DNA from: CAVUWL01 sp963787415
GTDB taxonomy: Bacteria > Actinomycetota > Thermoleophilia > Solirubrobacterales > 70-9
Assembly (NCBI GenBank): GCA_963787415.1
Contig: CAWBCO010000003.1
Location: forward strand, 186,001 to 250,000
DNA: 64,000 nt
Direction of reading: 5' to 3'
The notes beneath the pieces are model-generated. The model did not search any database and was not told the origin of the DNA. It saw nothing but the letters and a program-made list of their open reading frames with translations. A program made the translations under genes and the position numbers. Positions 17,365-29,389 of the stretch are shown in pieces; within the stretch, counting starts at the first letter, position 1, and each line of letters opens with the position of its first letter.

Positions 17365-18449
17365 GCGAGGAGCTCGTAGTTCTCGCCAAGCGGTTGATCA
17401 GCTATCAGACCTCTGAGCCCGAGGCGGTCTCAGAGGCGGCGGGCTTCGTCAAGGGTTGGCTGGAGGCACGGGGAATCCAGGCCGCCCGCGATGAGGTGCG
17501 CGGGCTGGCGGTGATCCGCGCCGAGGTCGGCCCCAGCGATGCGCCGACCGTCGTCTTGCATGGCCACCTCGATGTGGTGCCAGGACGGCCGGGACAGTTT
17601 GACCCGCGCCTAGATGGCGATCGCCTCTACGGGCGCGGCGCCTATGACATGAAGGGGGCGCTGGCGGCGATGCTCTTGTGCACCGAGGCGCTGCGCGACC
17701 AAGATCAGGTCCGAGTGCGCCTGGGAATCGTCGGAGATGAGGAGTCTGAGGAGGCCGCTGAACGGGGCAGCGATCACCTCGTCGATAGCGGCTTCACCGG
17801 TGACTTCGCGATCACCGGCGAGCCGACTGACCTCCACATCGGGGTTGAGGCAAAGGGGGTGCTGGCGCTGCGCCTGCAGGTCGGTGGAACCGCGGCCCAC
17901 GGCGCCACCCCGTGGTTGGGCGAGAACGCGGTGCTAAATGCGCTCGACGTCTTTCGCAGCATCGAGTCGCTGCCCTTTGCCCGCCACAGTTCCGAGCTCT
18001 TTGACCGGCCTTCGATCAACCTGGGACGGATCTGGGGTGGTGACGCGCTCAACAAGGTGCCCGACCTATGCGTGATCGATGTCGATATTCGCTACCTCCC
18101 CGATCAGGACCCCGCCGCCGTCCTTGAGCAGGTGCGTGCCCTGCCGGGGGTCACGGTGGCGCCACTGTTCAGGCGGCCGCCGGCAAGCGTCGATCGCGAC
18201 TCAGCCATGGTCCGGGCGCTGGCGGAGGCCGCCAGCGCCCACCATGAGGGCGAGCCGATGAGCGTCGGGCGCGACGGTGCCTCCGACGCGGTTTCCTTCC
18301 TGCGGGTTGGAGTCCCCGCGGTTGAGTTCGGGCCCAGCGGAGAAGGCCACCATGGCCCCGAGGAGTGGGTCTCGGTCGCCTCGCTGCAGGCCTACCGCCA
18401 AACACTTGAGTCCTTTTTGCGCTCGCTGCCGGCTCGGCTGGGGCGCTAG
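17361..18449 (+). CDS. M20 family metallo-amidohydrolase (ArgE/DapE/ACY1 type)
   Basis: The 362-residue protein carries the dizinc M20 motifs: GHLDVVP at 68-74, GRGAYDMKGA around the bridging Asp (D96), the catalytic GDEESE (E127-E128) and TGEPT. The central dimerisation insert contains AAHGATPWLGENA. Members deacylate N-acyl amino acids or succinyl-diaminopimelate; sequence alone does not separate ArgE, DapE and aminoacylase. The 4-nt overlap with atpC indicates cotranslation. Confidence 0.88.
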   Translation: MSEELVVLAKRLISYQTSEPEAVSEAAGFVKGWLEARGIQAARDEVRGLAVIRAEVGPSDAPTVVLHGHLDVVPGRPGQFDPRLDGDRLYGRGAYDMKGALAAMLLCTEALRDQDQVRVRLGIVGDEESEEAAERGSDHLVDSGFTGDFAITGEPTDLHIGVEAKGVLALRLQVGGTAAHGATPWLGENAVLNALDVFRSIESLPFARHSSELFDRPSINLGRIWGGDALNKVPDLCVIDVDIRYLPDQDPAAVLEQVRALPGVTVAPLFRRPPASVDRDSAMVRALAEAASAHHEGEPMSVGRDGASDAVSFLRVGVPAVEFGPSGEGHHGPEEWVSVASLQAYRQTLESFLRSLPARLGR

Positions 18450-18782
18450 CAACGCGATGGGAAAGGTGGCCAAGCGCCGGGTCGGGGGAGACGGCGGTGC
18501 CCGCGTGGCGGGTTGGGGCCGAAGTCATGATCTACTTCGGGATGCGGGGGTTGCGGGACTTTTCAAAAGTCACCGATCCCGCTGGGGGCCAAGGGCCCCG
18601 AAGCGCCCGACCTGCCCCGACCCAATCCAATTGCTCAGGCTCAAGATGATCGCCTCAAAGCCCAACCAAGACAACCTCCCAAGGTCGGGATTTGATCGGG
18701 GCGGCTCGGAGCCTCGGCGGATCGCCGCGGCGCCGAGCCCGGCGAGTCCGAGAGACGCCTATGCACCCCGAAGGTGCACACG
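18450..18782. other. Long leader region before ugd: palindrome and hairpin, no convincing gene
   Basis: This 333-base gap contains a perfect 15-base odd palindrome (GACTTTTCAAAAGTC, 18557-18571), a GGGGCC-AAG-GGCCCC hairpin (18585-18599) that may terminate the ATP synthase/M20 transcript, and a TGCACC-CCGAA-GGTGCA hairpin (18762-18778) that ends 4 nt before the ugd ATG. A 40-codon frame at 18528-18650 has no ribosome binding site or recognisable product. Confidence 0.45.
18557..18571. promoter_or_regulatory. Perfect 15-base palindrome, possible operator
   Basis: GACTTTTCAAAAGTC is a perfect 7-bp dyad around one base and is markedly AT-richer than its surroundings. Such sites commonly bind dimeric repressors. 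It lies about 210 nt before the ugd start; nothing in the window names a regulator for it. Confidence 0.35.
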
Positions 18783-20087
18783 ATGAGCGAGCGCGAGCCG
18801 ATCGGCGTGATCGGGGTTGGCTGGGTCGGTTTGGTGACGGCCGCCTGCTTCGCCGAGCTCGGTCACCCGGTGATCGCTCGCGACATCGTTGCCGCCAAGG
18901 TCGAGGCTCTTTCGCGGGCGCAGACCACGATCCATGAGCCCGACCTCGATCAGCTGCTGCTTGCAAACGCCGAGCGCCTGCGATTTACCACCGAGATCGG
19001 CGATGTTTTGGAGGCAGCCCGGATCCTCTTCGTCTGCGTCGATACCCCGCCCACCTACTCCGGCGACGCCGATCTCTCGCGGGTGCGCTCGGTGGTCGAG
19101 GAGCTGGGTGGGGGCGGACACCACGTGCTGGTAATGAAGAGCACCGTGCCGGCCGGCACCGGTGAGGCGATTCGTCGCGAACTGGGGGACGCCGCCTACG
19201 TCTCCTGCCCCGAGTTCCTCAAGGAGGGCTCCGCGGTTACAGACTTCATGCACCCTGACCGGGTGGTGATCGGCGCCGATCGCGGCGATCGGGAGGCCGC
19301 CGAGGGGGTGGCCGATATCTATGCGCCGCTGGGGGCAGAGATCGTCCACACCGACCTCGCCAGCGCCGAGATGATCAAGCTCGCCTCCAATGCGTTCCTG
19401 GCGACCAAGATCTCCTTCATCAATGAGATCGCCAACGTCTGTGAGGAGGTCGGCGCCGACGTCGATGAGGTCGCTCGCGGGATGGGCCTCGATCAGCGCA
19501 TCGGGCACTCCTTCCTGCGCGCCGGAATCGGCTACGGGGGCTCCTGCTTCCCCAAGGACGTCAGCGCCCTGAAGATGCTTGCCGGCAACAGTGGCTATCA
19601 CTTCCAGCTGCTGAACGCGGTGATCGAGGTCAATGAGCTGCAAAAGCGCCGGGTGGTGGGCAAGCTGCAAAAGCACCTCGGTTCCTTGCTCGGCAAGCGG
19701 GTGGCGCTGCTGGGACTGGCGTTTAAGCCCGAGACCGATGACATGCGCGAGGCATCGAGCCTGGTGCTCGCGGCGCGTCTGCAGGGAGAGGGCGCCGAGG
19801 TGGTTGCCTATGACCCGATCGCCGCCGGGCGCGCCCGGGAACTGCTCGCCTCGGTGCGCTTTCACGACTCGGCCCTGGCCGCCCTGGAGGGAGCCGACGC
19901 CGCGGTTTTGGTCACCGAGTGGCCCGAGTTTCGGACGCTTAAGTGGGGGGCGGCGGCGGCGGCGATGGCCCGACCGCTCTTGATCGACGGGCGCAACTAC
20001 CTTGACCCAGAGACGCTCACCGCGGCGGGTTTTGAGTATGAGGGAATCGGCCGTGGAGGCCGAGCGGAGCCCGTATCGGCAGCCTGA
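18783..20087 (+). CDS. ugd: UDP-glucose/GDP-mannose dehydrogenase family protein (UDP-glucose 6-dehydrogenase)
   Basis: The 434-residue enzyme has an N-terminal Rossmann loop GVIGVGWVGL, STVPAGTG, CPEFLKEGSAVTDFMHPDR, the conserved Lys/Asn in EMIKLASNAFLA, and the catalytic Cys in GYGGSCFPKD (C255). It should oxidise UDP-glucose to UDP-glucuronate with two NAD+. I chose ATG 18783; a GTG at 18774 is in frame but lies in a hairpin. The next gene starts on the base after the stop. The neighbours suggest a supply line for surface polysaccharide. Confidence 0.92.
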   Translation: MSEREPIGVIGVGWVGLVTAACFAELGHPVIARDIVAAKVEALSRAQTTIHEPDLDQLLLANAERLRFTTEIGDVLEAARILFVCVDTPPTYSGDADLSRVRSVVEELGGGGHHVLVMKSTVPAGTGEAIRRELGDAAYVSCPEFLKEGSAVTDFMHPDRVVIGADRGDREAAEGVADIYAPLGAEIVHTDLASAEMIKLASNAFLATKISFINEIANVCEEVGADVDEVARGMGLDQRIGHSFLRAGIGYGGSCFPKDVSALKMLAGNSGYHFQLLNAVIEVNELQKRRVVGKLQKHLGSLLGKRVALLGLAFKPETDDMREASSLVLAARLQGEGAEVVAYDPIAAGRARELLASVRFHDSALAALEGADAAVLVTEWPEFRTLKWGAAAAAMARPLLIDGRNYLDPETLTAAGFEYEGIGRGGRAEPVSAA

Positions 20088-21074
20088 ATGCAGGCGATCG
20101 TCTTAGTCGGCGGGGAAGGCAGGCGCCTGCGGCCGCTGACCCTGACCGTGCCCAAGCCGGCGCTGACCCTCGTCGACCGACCCTTTCTCGCCTACATGAT
20201 CGAGTGGCTGGCGTCCCACGGGGTGAGCGACGTGGTGCTCGCCTGCGGCTTCTTGCCTAGCGTCTTGCGCGAGCAGCTTGGCGAGGGCGAGCGCGGCGGC
20301 GTGCGGATTCGCTACGTCACCGAGCCCGAGCCGCTCGGTACCGCCGGGGCGATCGGCTTCGCCGCGGCGGCGATCGGGCCCAGCCTTGAGGACCGCTTCC
20401 TGGCGCTTAACGGCGACGTCCTCACCGACCTCGACCTGAGCGCCCTGCTGCGGGCCCACGCCGAGCGCGGCGCGCGGGCAACCCTCGCCCTGCATCCGGT
20501 CCAGGACGCCTCGGCCTACGGCTTGGTCAATACCGGGATCGGGGGAGAGGTGTCGGCTTTTTTGGAGAAGACCGGCGAGGCTGCGCCGGGGGAAATCAAC
20601 GCCGGGATGTACGTCTTGGAGCGCTCGGTTTTGAACCTGATCCCCCCCGGACGGGCGGTCTCGATCGAGCGCGAGGTCTTCCCCCGGCTGATCGGCGAGG
20701 GCCTCCACGCGCTGCGCCTGGATGGCTACTGGGTGGACATCGGGACTCCCGATCGCTACCTGCAGGCAACCTGGGACATCCTCGAGGGCCGGGTGGCGAC
20801 CAGGGTTCGCGCCGACGCTGCGGGGCTCCTGATCGATCCCGGGGCGAGCGTTGCCCGAAGCGCCACGATCGGACCCCGCGCGGTGCTCGCCGCCGGCTGC
20901 CGGGTCGAGGAGGGGGCCGAGGTCCGCGACTCCGTCGTGCTCGGGGGGTGCACGATCGGTGACGGGGCGAAGGTGATCGGCTCGATCCTCTCTCCCGGGG
21001 TGCAGGTGGCCCCCGGGGCGGCGCTGCGCGGCGCGGTGATCGCTCGGGATGAAAGAGTTGCGGCGAAAGCCTGA
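20088..21074 (+). CDS. Sugar-1-phosphate nucleotidyltransferase (NDP-sugar pyrophosphorylase)
   Basis: The 328-residue protein has the nucleotidyltransferase signature VGGEGRRLRPLTLTVPKPAL at the N terminus, the metal-binding NGDVLTDLD, and WVDIGTPDRYLQA. The last 80 residues are hexapeptide-repeat like (left-handed beta-helix), with alternating GA and V/I positions. The family makes GDP-mannose, dTDP-glucose or UDP-glucose; the mannose-1-phosphate guanylyltransferase-like layout is likeliest, but substrate is not certain. It abuts ugd and overlaps the next gene by one base. Confidence 0.88.
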   Translation: MQAIVLVGGEGRRLRPLTLTVPKPALTLVDRPFLAYMIEWLASHGVSDVVLACGFLPSVLREQLGEGERGGVRIRYVTEPEPLGTAGAIGFAAAAIGPSLEDRFLALNGDVLTDLDLSALLRAHAERGARATLALHPVQDASAYGLVNTGIGGEVSAFLEKTGEAAPGEINAGMYVLERSVLNLIPPGRAVSIEREVFPRLIGEGLHALRLDGYWVDIGTPDRYLQATWDILEGRVATRVRADAAGLLIDPGASVARSATIGPRAVLAAGCRVEEGAEVRDSVVLGGCTIGDGAKVIGSILSPGVQVAPGAALRGAVIARDERVAAKA

Positions 21075-22060
21075 TGCTCGACGACATCCTCGCCATTCCC
21101 GATCACCTCCGCGACGCCCTCTGGCGGGTTCAATCGGCCCGCCTTGGCGCCGAGCAGGCGGCGGGCCTGGCGGTCTGTGGGATGGGCGGTTCGGCGATCG
21201 GCGCCGACCTCGCCGCAGCGGTGCTGGGCGAGCGCCTGAGCGGGCCGCTGCTGACGATCAGGGGCTACCGGCTGCCCTCCTGGATGGGGCCGGAGTGGAC
21301 GGTTTTGTGCTCGAGCTACTCGGGGGAAACCGAGGAGACGCTGGCCTGCTTTGAGGCCGCAGGTGAGCTCGGCGCGCGGCGGATCGTGACCTGCACCGGG
21401 GGCCGCCTGGCCGCCGCCGCCCGCGAGGCGGGGGTCTCGGTGATCGGCCTGCCGGGGATCCTCCAGCCTCGGGCGGCCGTCGCCTACATGTTGACGATCG
21501 CCTGTGAGGTCGGCTCCCTGGCCGGGGTGGCGCCGGGGATCGAGGCAGAGATCGATGCCGCCGCCGGCTTCTTGGAGACCCAGCGCGGCGCCCTGCAGGA
21601 GCGTGCAGAGGAGATCGCCGCCAGCCTTGGCGCCTCGATCCCGATCATCTACGGTGCCGATCTGAGTGCCCCGGTCGCGCGTCGCTGGAAGACGCAGGTC
21701 AATGAGAACGCCAAGCTTCCCGCCTTTTTCTCAGAGCTCCCCGAGGCCGATCACAACGAGCTATGTGGCTGGGACGGCGCCGCCGTGAGCGGGCCGGGTT
21801 TCTCTGCGGTCTTCCTTGAAGATCTCGACCAGGGCCCCCGCGAGCGGCGCAGATTCGAGCTCACCGCCGCCGCAATCGAGGCCGCGGCGAGTCGCTCGCT
21901 GCGGGTCAAAAGCGAGGGCGAGAGCCGGGTCGCGCGGCTTCTCTGGACCACCATGCTTGGCGATCTCGTCTCGCTGAGGCTCGCCGAGGCCCATGGCGCC
22001 GACCCGGTGGCGGTCGAGGCAATCGAGCGTTTCAAGCTTGCCTTGGGGCGCCCGGGCTAG
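21074..22060 (+). CDS. Bifunctional phosphoglucose/phosphomannose isomerase-like protein (SIS domains)
   Basis: The 328-residue product has a SIS-type N-terminal domain with CGMGGSAIGADL and SSYSGETEETL, and a C-terminal active-site segment (VNENAKLPAFFSELPEADHNEL) holding the Glu and His expected for PGI/PMI. This enzyme type interconverts fructose-6-phosphate with glucose-6-phosphate and mannose-6-phosphate and so would feed the adjacent sugar nucleotide genes. The ATG overlaps the preceding TGA by one base (TGATG). Confidence 0.88.
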   Translation: MLDDILAIPDHLRDALWRVQSARLGAEQAAGLAVCGMGGSAIGADLAAAVLGERLSGPLLTIRGYRLPSWMGPEWTVLCSSYSGETEETLACFEAAGELGARRIVTCTGGRLAAAAREAGVSVIGLPGILQPRAAVAYMLTIACEVGSLAGVAPGIEAEIDAAAGFLETQRGALQERAEEIAASLGASIPIIYGADLSAPVARRWKTQVNENAKLPAFFSELPEADHNELCGWDGAAVSGPGFSAVFLEDLDQGPRERRRFELTAAAIEAAASRSLRVKSEGESRVARLLWTTMLGDLVSLRLAEAHGADPVAVEAIERFKLALGRPG

Positions 22061-22104
22061 CTCCTCCGTATTCTTGCCGGGTCCCGACCCCACGAAAGGA
22101 ATCG

Positions 22105-23376
22105 ATGGCAACCGCCGCCACCAACTACGACATCGCCGACCTCGCGCTCGCCGAGGCGGGCCAAAAGCGGATCGAGTGGGCAGATCGCCAGATGCCGGTG
22201 CTGACCCAGATCCGCCAGCGCTTTGAGGCAGAGAAGCCGCTGCAGGGGATCCGCATGGCCTGCTGCCTGCACGTCACCACCGAGACCGCGAACCTGGTTC
22301 GCACCCTGATGGCGGGCGGCGCTGAGGTTGCCCTTTGTGCTTCCAATCCGCTCTCCACCCAGGATGAGACGGCGGCTGCCCTGGTCGATCGCTACGGGGC
22401 TGAGGTCCACGCGATCAACGGCGAGGACAACGAGACCTACTACCGCCACATCAAGACCGCCGTTGACAAGCATCCCCAGATCACGATGGATGACGGCGCC
22501 GATGTGATCAGCGTCCTTCACGGTGAGCGCCCCGAGCAGCTCTCTGAGGTCTTCGGCGGTACCGAGGAGACGACGACCGGGGTGATCCGGCTGAAGGCGC
22601 TTGAGGCCGAGGGCAAGCTCGGCTTTCCGATCATCGCCGTCAACGACGCCGACACCAAGCATTTCTTTGACAACCGCTACGGCACCGGACAGTCGACCCT
22701 CGATGGCGTGATCCGAGCCACCAACGTGCTGATCGCCGGTCTCAAGGTCGTCGTCATCGGCTACGGCTGGTGCGGCAAGGGAGTCGCGATGCGGGCCAAG
22801 GGCCACGGTGCCCACGTGATCGTTTGTGAGGTCGATCCGCTGCGGGCGCTGGAGGCGGTGATGGACGGCTTCGATGTGATGCCTGGGATCGAGGCCGCCG
22901 CCGAGGGGGACGTCTTCATCTCGGTCACCGGCAACCGCGATGCGATCGCCGGTGAGATGTTCGGGCAGATGAAGCGCGGCGCGATCGTCTGTAACTCCGG
23001 GCACTTTGACGTCGAGATCAATAAGGGCGATCTCGAAGCGCTGACCGAGTCGACCTTTGAAGCGCGGCCGCTGGTTGAGGGCCACCGTCTAAAGAACGGC
23101 CGCGAGGTCTTCCTGCTCGCCGAGGGACGCCTGGTCAACCTCGCCACCGCCGAGGGCCATCCGGCGGCGGTGATGGATATGAGCTTCGCCAACCAGGCGC
23201 TTGCCGCCGAGTACGTCGCCAAAAACCACGATTCGATGCAGGTCCGGGTGCACTCGGTTCCGCGCGAGATCGATCACGAGATTGCCCGCCTCAAGTTGGA
23301 GTCAAAGGGCGTAGAGATCGATCAGCTGACCGAGATCCAGTCCAAGTACCTGGCCTCGTGGGATCAGGGGACCTAG
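22105..23376 (+). CDS. ahcY: Adenosylhomocysteinase
   Basis: The 423-residue enzyme has the S-adenosylhomocysteine hydrolase motifs CCLHVTTETANLVRTL, the NAD-binding loop VVIGYGWCGKGVA, VNDADTKHFFDN and CNSGHFDVEI. It splits SAH to adenosine and homocysteine, removing the product inhibitor of methyltransferases such as PrmC. The start ATG has AAAGGAA upstream. The 44-nt gap before it is too short for a known SAH riboswitch. The protein ends near LASWDQGT; the C terminus looks complete. Confidence 0.95.
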   Translation: MATAATNYDIADLALAEAGQKRIEWADRQMPVLTQIRQRFEAEKPLQGIRMACCLHVTTETANLVRTLMAGGAEVALCASNPLSTQDETAAALVDRYGAEVHAINGEDNETYYRHIKTAVDKHPQITMDDGADVISVLHGERPEQLSEVFGGTEETTTGVIRLKALEAEGKLGFPIIAVNDADTKHFFDNRYGTGQSTLDGVIRATNVLIAGLKVVVIGYGWCGKGVAMRAKGHGAHVIVCEVDPLRALEAVMDGFDVMPGIEAAAEGDVFISVTGNRDAIAGEMFGQMKRGAIVCNSGHFDVEINKGDLEALTESTFEARPLVEGHRLKNGREVFLLAEGRLVNLATAEGHPAAVMDMSFANQALAAEYVAKNHDSMQVRVHSVPREIDHEIARLKLESKGVEIDQLTEIQSKYLASWDQGT

Positions 23377-23473
23377 GCAAAGAGGCGGTTCCCGCCGCCG
23401 TCCGGAGCGTCCCTTTGAGGCGCCCCGGACCCGGTCCCCGAATCCGGCGCCGACGCCCGCGAGGGGAGGGGTG

Positions 23474-24484
23474 ATGAGGGCGATGGTCTTGGCCGCGGGG
23501 CTTGGGACGCGGCTGCGCCCGATCACCAATCAGATGCCCAAGCCGATGGTGCCGGTCCTCAACCGCCCGGTGATGGAGCACATCGTGAGGCTCCTGGCCC
23601 GCCACGGCTTCACCGAGACGATCGCCAACCTGCACTGGTTTCCGGAGCTGGTCCAGGCGCATTTCGGCGATGGCTCGGGCTTTGGGATCAAGCTCTCCTA
23701 CAGTTGTGAGGAGCACCTGCTGGGGACCTCGGGTGGGGTGCGAAAGGCGGCGGATTTTCTCGGTGACTCCTTCCTGGTGATCTCCGGTGACGCCCTCACC
23801 GACATCGATCTGGGCGCGATGGCAGCCTTCCACCAAGCCCATCGAGCGATCGCCACATTGGCGACCAGGCGGGTCAAAGACACCAGCCAGTTCGGGGTGG
23901 CGATCACCGGGGCAGACGGACGCATCCAGGGCTTTCAGGAGAAGCCCGATCCGGCCGAGGCGCTTTCTGACCTCGCCAACTGCGGGATCTACATGTTTCG
24001 CTCCGAGATCTTTGACTTCTTCCCCGCGGCGGGGAGCAGCCTGGCCGCCGGCCCAGCCGATGCGCCCGGTTTTGCCGATTGGGCGATGGACGTCTTCCCG
24101 GCGCTTTTGGAGAGCGACGTGCCCTTTTACTCCCACGAGGTCGATGCCTACTGGAATGACATCGGCAACCTCGATGAGTTGCGCCAGGGAAACCTCGATG
24201 CGCTTGAGGGCAGGCTCAAGCTCGATCCCGGCACCCCCCAGATCGCCGCGGGGGTGCGCTCGGCGAGCCCGATCGGCGATGCCGAGCTCAGCGGGCCGGT
24301 CCTGATCGGCGCCGGGGTCAAGCTCGGAGCGGGGGTGCGTATCGAGGGTCCGGCGATCCTCGGCGACCGGGCTCGGATCGGCGCCGGGGCTGAGATTCGA
24401 GACGCGCTTCTTCTGCCCGACACCGAGCTCGCCGCGGGGGCGCTTCTGATCGGCGGGATCGCCGGTCATCTGTCCGCCCCCTAG
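23474..24484 (+). CDS. NTP transferase family nucleotidyltransferase (mannose-1-phosphate guanylyltransferase-like)
   Basis: The 336-residue protein starts MRAMVLAAGLGTRLRPITN and keeps MPKPMVPVLNRP, the metal-binding ISGDALTDID and YWNDIGNLDELRQGN. The C-terminal 90 residues have hexapeptide-like repeats. It is a paralogue of the gene at 20,088 but with a different insertion around residues 170-195. A GAGGGGAGG site precedes GTG 23471 and ATG 23474; I chose the ATG. Exact sugar is not resolvable by eye. Confidence 0.86.
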   Translation: MRAMVLAAGLGTRLRPITNQMPKPMVPVLNRPVMEHIVRLLARHGFTETIANLHWFPELVQAHFGDGSGFGIKLSYSCEEHLLGTSGGVRKAADFLGDSFLVISGDALTDIDLGAMAAFHQAHRAIATLATRRVKDTSQFGVAITGADGRIQGFQEKPDPAEALSDLANCGIYMFRSEIFDFFPAAGSSLAAGPADAPGFADWAMDVFPALLESDVPFYSHEVDAYWNDIGNLDELRQGNLDALEGRLKLDPGTPQIAAGVRSASPIGDAELSGPVLIGAGVKLGAGVRIEGPAILGDRARIGAGAEIRDALLLPDTELAAGALLIGGIAGHLSAP

Positions 24485-24515
24485 CGACACCGAGCGGCCG
24501 CCCTTGCAATTGCCC

Positions 24516-24544
24516 TTGTCTAGTGCCCCTTGGGAGCGTAGGAT
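24516..24544 (+). promoter_or_regulatory. Predicted sigma-A-type promoter of hpf
   Basis: TTGTCT (24516-24521), a 17-nt spacer and TAGGAT (24539-24544) match the vegetative consensus at 4 of 6 positions in each box. The predicted start would give a leader of about 20 nt with a strong GAAGGAGG site before the hpf ATG. Confidence 0.5.
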
Positions 24545-24570
24545 CGGTCCACATACCCGAAGGAGGCAGC

Positions 24571-24918
24571 ATGCGAATCGATGTCAGAGGTCGCAACGTC
24601 GCAGTTACCGATGAGCTTCGGGGACACGTGCTGAAGCGGTTTGCCAGGGTCGGAATGCAGGTCTCTGAGCTGGCCATCCTAGACGTCGAGATCTCTGAAG
24701 AGCGCAACCCTTCGATCGCCGATCGCCAGGTTGCCGAGGCGACCCTGCAGCTAAAAGGCGTCACCCTGCGCGCTCGAGAGGCCTCGCCGGAGATGGCTCA
24801 CACGATCCATGAGCTCGCCGAGGACATTCGGCGCCAGGTCAAGCGACACCGTGAACTGCGGCGCAAGCGCACCCGAACTCGGCGCGCGGTCGGCCGCATG
24901 CGCCGTAGCACTGCTTGA
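24571..24918 (+). CDS. hpf: Ribosome hibernation-promoting factor, short form
   Basis: The 115-residue product has the HPF/RaiA fold pattern: MRIDVRGRNVAVTDELRGHV, then EISEERNPSIADRQVAEATL and a basic C-terminal tail (HRELRRKRTRTRRAVGRM). It lacks the C-terminal domain of long HPF, so it belongs to the short class. It blocks the decoding centre of idle ribosomes. ATG 24571 is set by an AAGGAGG site 5 nt upstream. Its position directly before secA is also seen in other Gram-positive genomes. Confidence 0.85.
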   Translation: MRIDVRGRNVAVTDELRGHVLKRFARVGMQVSELAILDVEISEERNPSIADRQVAEATLQLKGVTLRAREASPEMAHTIHELAEDIRRQVKRHRELRRKRTRTRRAVGRMRRSTA

Positions 24919-24944
24919 GTCCCGCCCACCGCTAACCTTGAGCC

Positions 24945-27775
<2,831 letters not shown>

Positions 27776-27791
<16 letters not shown>

Positions 27792-28171
27792 ACCCCGCCC
27801 GCGAGTTCATCCGCGCCTTCAACGAGGGCGACCTCGATGCCTTCGTCGCGGTGCTTGACCCCGAGGTCGAGATCCACTCGATGCGGGGGCTGCGAAAGGG
27901 CCGCGAGGCGGCACGGCTGTGGGCGACGCGGGCACCCGGTGGGGTGCAGCAGAGGATCGTCTTGGATCAGCTCTATGAGAACCACGAGCGGGTCGTCGCC
28001 CTGATCACCCGCGCCTGGCACTGGGCTGAGGACAACTCCCCCGCCGGTGAGGATCAGCTCGCCTGGCTCTTTCAGCTGCGCGGCGCCAGGGTGAGGAGCT
28101 GGCGGCCGTTTGAGGATCGCGCCGCGGCGCTGGTCGCGGGCGGTTTCACCCCCCACGCCGGCGGCGATTGA
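27776..28171 (+). CDS. SnoaL-like/NTF2-fold protein
   Basis: The 131-residue product starts at a GTG inside the last 16 bases of secA and begins the fold with AREFIRAFNEGDLDAFVAVLDPEVEIHS. The pattern (helix, DPEVEIHS, GREAARLW, YENHERVVALI, AWLFQLRGARVRSWRPF) is that of the SnoaL/NTF2 cone-shaped domain. Members are small isomerases, hydrolases or binding proteins; no catalytic residue identifies a substrate. The start is uncertain: an earlier in-frame GTG lies at 27743, deeper in secA. Confidence 0.7.
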
Positions 28172-28246
28172 CCTCACCCGCCGCCCAGTCGCCGGCGGCG
28201 ACCGGGGTCAGCCCCGCTGGGGGCGGCGAAATGCAAAACTCTGACC

Positions 28247-29354
28247 GTGGCCGAGACCGCCTCAACCGAATCGGTACCGGCGCGGCTCGCCGAAATCCGC
28301 GAGCAGTTAAAGCTGCTAGCGGATTACCTTTGACCCCGCTTCACTGGCGCTTGAGGTGCGCGGCCGCGAGGAGGAGATGCAGCGGCCAGGTTTCTGGGAT
28401 GACCAGGGCGCCGCGGCGGCCGTGGCCGCCGCACACGCCCGCGCGCAACGCAAACTGCAGACCTTCGCCGAGCTCGAAGCAGACGTCGCTGACCTCGGCG
28501 AGCTGGCGGAGATGGCGGCTGAGGATGAGGAGATGGCCGCCGAGCTGCTCGCCGGGCTGGCCGCGGTCGAGCGCCGCCTCGAGGCCCTCGAGGAGGCGCG
28601 GCTCTTCAGCGGTGAGTACGACGCCGGGGACGCGGTGGTCACCGTCCACGCCGGAGCAGGAGGTACCGATTCCCAGGATTGGGCCGAGATCTTGCTGCGC
28701 ATGTATCTGCGCTGGGCCGAACGGCGCGGCTTCGCGATCGAGATGAAGGAGGCCTCAGCCGGAGAGGAGGCGGGCCTTAAGTCGGCGACCCTGATCGCTC
28801 GCGGTGAGTATGCCTACGGTCTCTTCGCCGCTGAGCGCGGCGTCCACCGGCTGGTCCGGATCTCCCCCTTTGACTCCTCCTCTCGGCGCCACACCAGCTT
28901 TGCCCAGGTCGACGTCGCGCCCCTGGTTGAGGCGGCGCCTGATCTCGAGATCGATGAGACGGAGCTGCGGATCGACACCTACAGGGCCTCCGGTGCCGGC
29001 GGACAGCACGTCAATAAGACCGACTCCGCGGTGCGGATCACCCACTTGCCCAGCGGCATCGTCGTGCAGTGCCAAAACGAGCGCTCCCAGACCCAAAACA
29101 AGGCGGTCGCGATGCAACTGCTGCGCTCAAAGCTAATCGAGCTGCAGGAGCGAAAGCGCGCCGAGGAGCTGGCCAGGGTGCGGGGAGAGGTAAAGGACGT
29201 CGCCTGGGGCTCGCAGATCCGCAGCTACGTCATGCACCCCTACACGATGGTCAAAGACCATCGCACCGAGCACGAGGTCGGGGACGTGGGGCGGGTCCTT
29301 GACGGTGACCTCGATGAGTTCATCCGCGACTACCTGAATAAGACCGCCGCCTAG
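28247..29354 (+). CDS. prfB: Peptide chain release factor 2 with +1 programmed frameshift
   Basis: A short frame starts at GTG 28247 and ends after 28 codons at CTT TGA (28328-28333). Reading on in the +1 frame from GAC 28332 gives the normal RF2 continuation DPASLALE and then RPGFWDD. The joined product has 368 residues, with the RF2-specific SPF motif in RISPFDSSSRRHTSF and GGQ in ASGAGGQHVNKTDS. RF2 reads UGA, so low RF2 stalls at its own UGA and shifts frame, the classic autoregulation. No strong AGGGGG stimulator is visible before CTT; GCGGAT stands in its place. Confidence 0.95.
28325..28334 (+). promoter_or_regulatory. Programmed +1 frameshift site TAC CTT TGA C
   Basis: The core CTT TGA C is the same as in other prfB genes: slow termination at UGA followed by C lets the Leu-tRNA slip one base onto UUU. 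Confidence 0.9.
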
Positions 29355-29389
29355 ATGAGGCGAGCGACCCCGGGCCAGCTGCGCTGGGG

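Noticed and set aside
18528..18650. 40-codon frame MIYFGMRGLRDFSK
   Set aside because: No ribosome binding site; it spans the palindrome and hairpin, which explain the sequence better.
22061..22104. SAH riboswitch before ahcY
   Set aside because: The leader has only 44 nt and lacks the conserved core; a short inverted repeat GGGTC/GACCC is all that is present.
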